From positions 29,289 to 93,278 of the forward strand of contig MU130512.1 in the NCBI GenBank assembly GCA_015039465.1: 63,990 bases of DNA, in the 5' to 3' direction. A program made the translations under genes and the position numbers. The notes below the pieces were generated by a model that had not been told where the DNA came from, made no database searches, and worked only from the letters and a program-made list of their open reading frames with translations. The DNA is from Phlegmacium glaucopus (Eukaryota > Basidiomycota > Agaricomycetes > Agaricales > Cortinariaceae). Positions 56,096 through 63,990 of this stretch are shown here, in pieces; position 1 is the first letter of the stretch; every line of letters begins with the position of its first letter.

Positions 56096-59000
56096 CAAAG
56101 TCAGAGTTAAAAAAATGAAATGGAAGAGACAAGTTGTTGGCACAGAAGGTGGCCACATGTCTTGGGTAACCCATGAGGCTAACACATGCCCATCCCCCAT
56201 ATGATCCATCAATGTGAAGGGTTCTTTGATCTGTCCGGTCATCAGGGTAACATAGATGATGGACATGATAAGGGGACATTGATAAGGCCAGCTGACATCT
56301 GGGTCTGTGTAAGCTTGCTTCCCTTCAGGATAGTTGAATGGCTGCTCCTAACCGCTCTGTGCGTCCTGCAAAATGGAGGAAAACAAAAAAGAATGATCCA
56401 CTCTATTGAAGATGATGTCGAGGCGCTCGATGCAGTAACAATTGAACGAGTGATAGTCAATACCAGTACAGGACCAATCCAGAGGAACATGTATGCACCA
56501 ATCCCGGAGACAAATACCACTAACACTGTCGAGGATGACCGAGGACCTCCTATTGTCATGGGAGAAACAGATCATACATACAATATCAGCGACCATGGAC
56601 AGGATGACTATGGAGAGTCTGCCGGAATAGCCGTGCCGGCCGGTCAAGGACAGACAAGCTGACATACTTCGTGGAATTTCAGACTAATGAGATCAACCTG
56701 CTAGCAAAATTACCTTGAGGAGTTTGTCCAGCGAGTTGGTGGCTTCTTGGGAGCTATACTCGCTCGAGAGGCTGAGCCGGAGACGCACTGTTCTCAATGT
56801 ACTCACTGGCTGGGCCGATGGCGGTGTCAAGATTGTTTATTTCCAACCCTGTTATGTCAGAAGTGTATGCGTGGGACACATCAGCATCAGCCGCTGCATC
56901 ACATTGAGTGTTGGACCGGCCAGTATTTTCGCGCCGCGGCATTGTGGGAAGTAGGTGTATACATCCTCATTCAACATCACACTGGGGAAAGGATATGTGA
57001 CACTTTGAAATTTCAACAACACGCCCTGGAAGATATGCAATATTATAAGGACAATCTGGACGAGGATATTTGCCGTGAGGTACAGGGAGCCAGCCGGCCG
57101 TTCCAGCCAGCATCAGAGACAAACTGTGACTGCAGTTTCAATTCTATAAATCAGTCATTGGAGCATGATCAGAGTGTAGATGAACACGTCTTTGCTGACA
57201 TGGACTGGTTATATGTGGCACGGCAAGAAGGCAAAATGGCGAAGATGGGCAACGGCTTGTACAACACACACAATGATTGTATCCTCCAAGACGACGATGA
57301 AGATGAAGACAGTAACATTGACCATCCCCCTGTTGGGTTTACTGAGTACTTAGAAGGTACACCGGCCGCTCCAGTGTGCGGCATGGCGACAGCAAGTAGT
57401 ACGGCATGGGTTGAAAATCAATCGGATGCGCCTATGAGGACACCCAGGGCTGATGGCCTCAATAACCAATACCTTCGCATTGCTCATGTCAACGGCATCC
57501 ATCATTTGGCCGTCATTACCTGTGCCTGCCAAGGTGACGATCAGATTCCCATCGACCTCATGTATTCCAGATTGGTGCCAACATCATTTACTCGGATGAA
57601 TACCTTGTTTACCACCATGGTGTTAGACATGTTTTGGCTGGCCAATCTGGAGTTGAAGGCATCGGCATACCAATATTTTCACCTTCTCCATAGACTCACA
57701 GCAAAGACAGCCACCCATGTCCCCAATCTGTACCATGACCTCAGGAAAGTGTCACGTGCTTGGCGGTGGATGAAAAAATTAAAGTGGGCTGGGTTCGGAC
57801 ATACAATGGCAGATCCCGCTGCGCCTGCGGCCGGCCAACTCAGCAACTTCTGCCCTGCATGTCCACAGCCAGAGATAAATCTACCTGCTGATTGGAAAGA
57901 TGATCCTAACCGGTAAATGTACTTCATTTGTGTCCTTGATGTATATATAGTAACAGCAACAGATGGGTGTTTCGCCGCTTCTTTGTTGCCGATGGAAACT
58001 TCAAGGCTGACCACATCAGGCAGAAAAATGATGCTGCTGATGTCTGGTTGTCAGAGGGAGGGGGAATGATGCCACAGCACCACAATTACCAAGATTTCCT
58101 AGATACGGCAATTGAGCGGCGCACAGTGAGTAGCCTATCGTATGAACAGTTCATGGTGTTGACTGTTACCAGAAAGCACCTTGTGAGAATCAATTCCGTG
58201 TTATTGAGCAAGCCATGTTGTTTTCAAAGGCTTGTGATATAACTGGGATTGTTGCCGTGGCATGTGCTCAGCATGGCTGTTTTGCACCAAACAGCATTGT
58301 CAATCTCTTTCAGGGTGAACAACAAAAGAACATTGATTATTCCTTTCTACAGGCCCTTAAAACCACTAACGTCAACCCAGCACAAGGGACAATGTTGATT
58401 TATGACATTGCTTGCCAGTATTTCATTCATTTGCAGCAGCGGATTGGCCATTTGCTGCTGGCCGGCCTTCACATTGACTGAGCGATTGGTCTTTTCCACG
58501 TTCACAGGCATAAAGATGACTGCTTTTTTTGCTATGCACCCTCTTTCATTCCAGGAACTGGTGTGGTTGCTGGTAAAATTTTGGAAAGCCTGTGGGCCGG
58601 AATGAATACAATTACACCGGCAATGAGGACGGCGACTCTTGCACACCGCGCAGAGATGACGGATGACCATGGAAGCGACTCTAATCACAAGAAGCTACTT
58701 GCAATGAGTGAGTCCTCCTGTTATCTGCATCGGGCTCTAAAGCATTAACTACCAAAGCAACCACATTGGTAAAGCGGTTGACACAATGCACGAGGCCAAA
58801 GAATATTATACCCTGCTTTCTGCTCCCCTCGAAAAAGGAGATATTGATGAACGGGAAACGGAAATTAAACGAGCCAAAACTGACCGTTTACACAATCCGG
58901 CAGCCATGGATGTGATGGTGAGCCAGCAGGTCTCCAGTGATCAAAATTGCTCAGCCGAATCCCCAGATATTCAAAATGTTGCCGGCGCAGATTGGATTGT

Positions 59001-59783
59001 GCTTGGCTTGGGTATGGAGGAGACAGTATGTGTATGCGATGATGTGCCGGCTGCAACTAACGGTTATACCAAGGCTAGAACTGCAGGATCGCATCAAACA
59101 TTTAGAGAAAGAACCACAAGAGGCAGAGAGAGACGACGTAGGATGCCAGCGACATTTGTTAGCCGCCGAATTTGAAGTCCTGGAATTGGCTCAACGCCAT
59201 GCCGCAGCTACGCCGGGGGCACTTCATGTTTATCATGATGAGCCTGAAACATTTGCAGACCTCGATGAGGAGATTGTATCTGTTCCTACTACGAATCCCC
59301 ACAATGTCTCCACCAATCTCCCATCACCAGCCGCTGAGGCAATTGAACGTGTTTGCCCTGAAAGACGGCCAATACCCATTCCGTCAATCTGTTTATCCAA
59401 GGAGCATCTGTTGTCCAAGTTGGAACTTATTTTACGCCAACAGCAGGCTAATCGATACATAAAGGCATTGCAGGAGGTCATCGTGGACAAGTCCTTCCAA
59501 TTTTCACATGTTATTCCGAATGCACCAAGAAAATCAGTGATTACACATGCACGGGATACCATTACAAAACTGAACCATAAAATCGCCCTTTATGCCAAAG
59601 TATATGGCCGTTGCCGTGCCGCTCTTCTCCGGCTCAGCGCAGATGACAAGATATTGAAAGTATTTCAACCTTTGAAGAGGTCAGCTGTAGCTTCCAGTTG
59701 CGCCATTAGAGATCCCAATGTCCCTGGGTCCACGTCTCTTTGGCTTTTGTGGATCTGGCACATGTCCACAGCTGATGAACGTT

Positions 59784-61164
59784 ATAAATCGTTGTTTGTG
59801 TTGTTATAAACCAACCAGAGGGAACTGGACCAGACTTTAGGTCAGAATATCCCCCTGTGTTCGTTTAGGGAAGGTATAACCAGAGACTAGTAAGCACACT
59901 TGGTTAAGAGAGAGTAGAGGAGGATGAGGATGAATATGAAAGGTGACTGAGGGTGGACAGTTAAGGACTGAAAAAGCGAACTCAGAGGGGTTAAGGAAGA
60001 GGATGAGGAAGAATAAGAGGGAGTCTTCAGCAAGACTATAGTAATTGACAGTGGGGATAGATTGACAGTTAAAGGCAGAAAAAGCGAACTTGAGGAAGGA
60101 ATTCACTGGAATTCCACTGAGATGATGATTGTTGGGGGGTAAGAATGAATTGAACTGAACTACCTATCCTGGTACAAAAGAGCAGTATTTATACCCTAAG
60201 GATGAGGCTATGTAAAACAATAAAAAAGAAAGAAGTACGCGCTGTCAAAGGAAGAAAGATAAAGAGAGGACAGCTGCGAGAAGAAAAGAACAATGGAAAA
60301 GAAAAAGGAACAATAAAAAAATCTGTAAAGTGTCAAAGTGCGAGAGAAAAGAAAAGAAGGCAGTGTACATAGTCCAATAGCAAAAATATATCAACTCCAT
60401 AGGCGTGTGGTCATGTCAAAAATATGAAAGGTCCTGAGTCAACACTTGAAAGGCGCAGCCTTGTTCCCGAGAAAACACTACTTGCCCATGGTCCCATGTC
60501 GCGCAGCCTTGATAACACTTGACACACTGCGAGAATAATCCTCTGCTGCTGATTCATCTGCAATTCCTGCTTAGTCGTGATCCTCCTGGACTTCCTAAAT
60601 TGTCATAAAGAGGGTGGGAAGGCTTCAGGTACCGCGTGAATGATGGTTTTGGCAGTGAATGATAAGATAAGAGGTAGATGAGTGAGGATAGGGGACTGAG
60701 TGAGATCCAGGAGCGAGGGATGGCAAGATAGATGGCTGAGGGGAAGACTTGTGGGTCCATAGCCACAACAACAATGACAAAGCCTTGTACATAATGGGAG
60801 ATGTAGTTGATGCGTCCATAAAGGGGCCGTTCTTGAAATGATGGACCAAAGATACGATCAAACGCGAGCCGATGACCGACGCGAATAGTAGATTGATCGC
60901 TTTGCTGGATCACTAGCCAAGGAACGAATGGATGGTATATGCTTAGGAGCATGTCGATAGTGAAAACAATGGAGAGCATAGTGTGAGACATTGAGAGTAT
61001 GATGAGCGATGGGGATGTTATCATTGAACAAATGATTTTGTTGACCAGGAACACGATTCAGGGCTGCTTCCAAAATAGGTAAGTGAATTTGAAGTCCGCT
61101 TATTTTCATGATGGCGACTTTTAAGCTTTCTTCTCACGCTACCAATCAGTATTGGTGCGCGATA
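59784..61164 (-). mobile_element. Long solo LTR, family B copy 3, 1381 bp
   Basis: Minus-strand copy beginning TATCGCGCACCAATACTG and ending ACGATTTAT; target duplications ACGTT at 59779-59783 and 61165-61169. It is inserted in a coding exon of the KDZ transposase. It contains a second run of TCGCTTTTTC/GAGTCTTCAGCA sequence near 59950-60070 that is not in copy 2, which makes it slightly longer. Confidence 0.85.
60554..61054 (-). CDS. Open frame inside long LTR, copy 3 (166 codons)
   Basis: Same length as the frame in copy 2 (starts MFLVNKIICSM, ends LSRNCR), with about a dozen substitutions and no indel. No recognised domain. Confidence 0.35.
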   Translation of the reverse strand: MFLVNKIICSMITSPSLIILSMSHTMLSIVFTIDMLLSIYHPFVPWLVIQQSDQSTIRVGHRLAFDRIFGPSFQERPLYGRINYISHYVQGFVIVVVAMDPQVFPSAIYLAIPRSWISLSPLSSLIYLLSYHSLPKPSFTRYLKPSHPLYDNLGSPGGSRLSRNCR

Positions 61165-61560
61165 ACGTTCGCCGGCCAACCTTCGAGAATGTACAGCATT
61201 TCATATTCTCTCATGATTTAAGACAGACTAACTCATCCTCCCAGTTCAACGAGTGCACTGGTTACGTGCTCGCGCCCAACGGAATCACTGGAAAGAGGAG
61301 ACCATTCTGGTCGGGTACGAGATGCAGTGGACAGTGAGGTATTTCTTATGTCAGTGTGAGACATGGAAAAATCGATCAGAGGTTAGGGACTGCCCAGCTG
61401 GTGCCATATCATACGCTATGCGGCAGGCAGCGATATGGTTCAGCCGTGCCACGGCTGCCGACAAGGACTTCAAGCTTTGCAATCGCAGTTACGTGTCACT
61501 GGTCACGTGATATACCAACCATCTCTTATCAATAATCACTTACTTGATCAGCTACAATCA

Positions 61561-61857
61561 TGTCTAGTCTGCCAGTAAAAATTTTCAATGCATATGACTT
61601 ACAATTTGGGCCATACAATCTTGATCATTTAGCTATACAGGAAACGATTGATTACTGTGAAGCCAGGTTCCGCTCAGTGTTGCTCACTTTCAGCCGTGCT
61701 GGCCTGGGACAACAATGAGAGATCCAACAAGCACTTCACAAAGAACTCGTAAGTCTGACAAATAAACTCATCAGCGGTATTTACGTGCAGATCTTGTTAG
61801 ACCTTCGCATTGTCTTATATTGGCATGGCCGCGGCAATAGGCCAAGTCATTGACATA
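61561..61857 (+). pseudogene. Small accessory gene fragment
   Basis: Starts MSSLPVKIFNAYDLQFGPYN, with ETIDYCEARFRSVLLTF. A TGA at 61716-61718 is in frame, and the frame then continues EIQQALHKEL to a GT-AG intron and ILLDLRIVLYWHG. No domain recognised. Confidence 0.4.
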
Positions 61858-62094
61858 CCCATCATCATAAGGTCTCTATCAAGAGATTTTTATCGCAGTG
61901 CTGTTCGTAGGGACTATGGAATTCCACTGGATCGAGATTTTCTTGTCGCTCTGGATGGCGGCCTATCAACGGTGGCCGGAGTCACAGTCGAAAAGTTCCA
62001 CTGTGCCTGGTGGCAGCACAATCACATGGCTCGACCTGATCAAATCCTTACTCTACACACTATTGATGTGTGCCTTGGTTTCATCGAGAGCAAC

Positions 62095-62856
62095 TCAGCA
62101 CGCCAGTGCCGGCTGCGGCCACCATATCATCGACTGCCACATTCCAGAAACCTGTCTATATATGGAAGCCTGATGCAGCGAAACCGATTTCAGAACATGA
62201 TACTTGTCACAGGTGCCGCCTATATTGTGCTGTTGCTTCTTGACAGGTGCCGGCTTCTTCACTGGAGCTGGTGCCGGCACGATCACCCTCACCTGCTCTT
62301 TCTCTCCCTCGTCATCTACCGGATCGCACCTCATCTTCACTGTTGCACAGAACACGCATGCTGTGCCTGACCCTCCCTGCTCATAACAAGTCCTGCCGGA
62401 CTTCACGCATCTCCGGCATGGTGGCTGTTGACGTCGACCATTGGTGAATGGTACTGCCCTTTTCTTCTCTACTGGGCTTGCCGGACGGACAACCTTCGCT
62501 CTTGGTTCATCATCTTCACTCCACTCATCCACATAGTCCTCCTCACTTTCCTCCACCAGTGCAACCATTTTGCCCTTGCCTTTGTCTTGTGGAGGGGCAT
62601 GCTTGAATGAACCGGCAACCGGCACTCCGGTTACTGGTGCCGGTGAAGGAGCCGGTCGAGTGGATGGACCAGCAACGGGTGGGTCTGCGGCCCGTTTTTG
62701 CCCTGAGGATGGACCGGCAACAGGGACCTCTCGTGTGACTGGTCGCAGAACCGGCACTGGCACTGGCGCGGGGACCTTTGGTCGAGGGGGGGATGACGGA
62801 GGGGAGGGAGATGGAATGGCGTCTTTTGAGGGGCCACTAGCCACCATGGCCTGCAA
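62095..62856 (-). CDS. Second Zn2Cys6-motif protein of the mobile region
   Basis: The minus-strand frame is Pro/Ala-rich at first (PVAGPSSGQKRAADPP), then acidic (VEESEEDYVDEWSEDDEP), then carries CRRCVKSGRTCYEQGGSGTACVFC-type cysteines: C-x2-C-x6-C-x9-C-x2-C-x6-C, as in Zn2Cys6 DNA-binding clusters, followed by a Pro/Val/Lys tail. The frame is open upstream past the ATG at 62856 (to about 62925), so a further 5' exon is possible; the C-terminus after CDKYHVLKS may be intron. Its layout matches the protein encoded at 50483-53628 although the sequences differ. Confidence 0.5.
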   Translation of the reverse strand: MQAMVASGPSKDAIPSPSPPSSPPRPKVPAPVPVPVLRPVTREVPVAGPSSGQKRAADPPVAGPSTRPAPSPAPVTGVPVAGSFKHAPPQDKGKGKMVALVEESEEDYVDEWSEDDEPRAKVVRPASPVEKKRAVPFTNGRRQQPPCRRCVKSGRTCYEQGGSGTACVFCATVKMRCDPVDDEGEKEQVRVIVPAPAPVKKPAPVKKQQHNIGGTCDKYHVLKSVSLHQASIYRQVSGMWQSMIWWPQPALAC

Positions 62857-63039
62857 TGGCCGAGCTGGAGGTGCTTTGGGGCGTACTGCCGGTGCCGTTG
62901 ATGTGATTGAGTTTTGCTTTATATGGTAATCAAAGGATTACTATTTTAGGAATTGTCTACAACAAATCCAGAAACCAGTAACTTTAATGACCAACAAACT
63001 CTGTTTTTGTGCAAGTTGGGGTTTCCTTGAAAGTATAAC

Positions 63040-63500
63040 CAGTATACTCTTGAATAAAACAGCAATACACTTTTAAAGTCCAAATTGTTCTGGACTATGA
63101 TTCAAGTTTAAAGTCCAAATTTCTCTAGACTATGATTCTGATAACAAGTTTATAGTCCAATTTCTTAGACTATTATATAGTGCTTTTTGATAGAACAAAG
63201 GCAAGTCCCTATAGGATTTAATATCCTTTGTCTATATGATAACCAATTTTGGTAGTACAAAGACAAGCCCCTTTAGGGTTTAATATTCTTTGACTATCCA
63301 CAACAAATGATTTAAAGTCCCAAAGGCAGACTATGAAACAGCTTTATAGTACAAGGATTTCTCCTCAGACTCTGACAAAGGATTTAATATCCTTGCTTCC
63401 AAGACAAGTCCCTAAAGGATTTAATATTCTTGGTTTACACAGAACAAAGGTAAGCCCCTTTAGGATTTAATACCCTTTGAACTGAGTGAAGCAAAGCAAG
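63040..63500. repeat. Short repeats with AGTCCAAAT and AGGATTTAATATCCTT words
   Basis: TTTAAAGTCCAAATT...AGACTATGATTC repeats at 63074-63180, and an ACAAAGGCAAGTCCCTATAG plus GGATTTAATATCCTTTG unit repeats at about 63197, 63257, 63375 and 63440. The second word is nearly palindromic. No gene. Confidence 0.6.
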
Positions 63501-63659
63501 TCCACTTGTAATTCCAATTCTAACTTGTGCCAATTCAGAGCGCTGAAACTTGGGAAAGAAAGGAAGAGTGCAAATTCACTAATGTTACTGGTGCTTTCTA
63601 GTTACTTTTATACATAAATGAGAAACAAAATTAGGTAAGAGTCTGTGATGTCATGTCTA

Positions 63660-63990
63660 TGTTTTATGATTACTGATGCTATTTTATGATGTCATGTTTT
63701 GTTTTATGATGTCATGTCTTGTTTCTAGATGACTGATCATTGTTTTATGATGTCATGTCTTGTTTTATGATGTCATGTCTTGTTTCTAGATGACTGATCA
63801 TTGTTTTATGATGTCATGTCTTGTTTCTAGATGACTGATCATTGTTTTATGATGTCATGTCTTGTTTCTAGATGACTGATCATTGTTTTATGATGTCATA
63901 TGTTTCATAATGTCACAAAATGTGACAAAATGTTACAAAAATGTTACAAATGTCACGAAATGTCACATGATGTCACATGGTATCACATGG
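63660..63990. repeat. 41 bp minisatellite and TGTCACA repeats
   Basis: The unit GTTTTATGATGTCATGTCTT followed by GTTTCTAGATGACTGATCATT recurs with starts at about 63802, 63843 and 63884 (period 41 bp), with shorter versions upstream. After 63900 it gives way to ATGTCACAAAATG/TGTCACATGATG words up to the window end. Confidence 0.85.

Larger units (their letters stand above)
56337..61510 (+). pseudogene. KDZ (Kyakuja-type) transposase with CxC2 cysteine cluster, split by an LTR
   Basis: Order: N-terminal IEDDVEALDAVTIERV; LEEFVQRVGGFLGAILA; CxC2 cluster CSQCTHW...CQDC...CQKCMRGTHQ with ECWTGQYFR and ALWEVGVYI; the core with CPACPQ, RFFVADGNFKADHIR, IYDIACQYFIHLQQR, LFHVHRHKDDCFFCYAPSF and LESLWAGMN; and the C-terminal QRVHWLRARAQRNHWK and GYEMQWTVRYFL. 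KDZ enzymes are DDE-type cut-and-paste transposases. Damage: a frameshift near 56395, TGA at 58479-58481 (family: arginine), a frame change near 59050 and a solo LTR at 59784-61164. Where relatives have an acidic DGE before LESLW, this copy has AGK, so the active site also looks lost. The C-terminal exon rejoins in frame across the LTR. Confidence 0.8.

Noticed and set aside
56347..61510. Linked TET/JBP dioxygenase gene, known to accompany some KDZ elements
   Set aside because: No HxD...H dioxygenase motif or related sequence was found in 48-63 kb.
63660..63990. CRISPR-like spaced repeats
   Set aside because: It is a eukaryotic minisatellite: the units abut and there are no unique spacers.

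Overview
This window comes from a mushroom-forming basidiomycete (Agaricomycetes-type) chromosome. Genes are cut by many 44-67 bp GT-AG introns, and the recognisable families are typical of that group: a GRDP-like/DUF1399 protein, a DUF4436 membrane protein, fragments of coatomer beta'-COP, class V-type chitin synthase and Argonaute, and KDZ (Kyakuja-type) transposases with a CxC2 cysteine cluster. The species cannot be named from sequence alone.

Layout. 1-1.94 kb: right end of a tyrosine-recombinase (Ngaro/PAT-like) retroelement with split direct repeats. 3.5-14.3 kb: the only run of apparently healthy host genes (DUF1399, an unknown single-exon gene, DUF4436, a secreted cysteine-rich protein). 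14.5-21.1 kb: two decayed beta'-COP copies flanking an alpha/beta-hydrolase whose C-terminus has been split off by a short inverted-repeat transposon; a 906 bp assembly gap (19816-20721) lies in the second copy. 21.6-31.3 kb: nested transposons, namely a hAT-type element carrying a 159 bp tandem array, an Argonaute fragment, and a Ty3/gypsy relic split by three solo LTRs, one of which is itself split by a hAT-type element carrying a piece of a host membrane-protein gene. 33.0-34.4 kb: another solo LTR. 36.2-42.0 kb: a HECT-type ubiquitin ligase gene and a DDE integrase gene in convergent orientation, both lightly damaged. 43.1-47.1 kb: a chitin synthase relic without its catalytic core, a TA-flanked MITE, and a 5'-truncated LINE. 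48.3-62.9 kb: a large GCCGGC-rich mobile region with a KDZ transposase, two proteins with Zn2Cys6-like motifs and two further accessory genes, interrupted by the third copy of the long solo LTR. The right end is minisatellite.

How it fits together. Insertions can be ordered because many keep intact target-site duplications and several reading frames rejoin exactly across them. Damage in the older elements is strongly biased: almost every in-frame stop found in the gypsy, integrase and KDZ-region genes is TGA, often where the family has arginine. That fits CGA-to-TGA change at methylated CpG. All annotation is from direct reading; exon borders were checked by phase and, for DUF1399, DUF4436 and the integrase, by a total length divisible by three. 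No database search was run.
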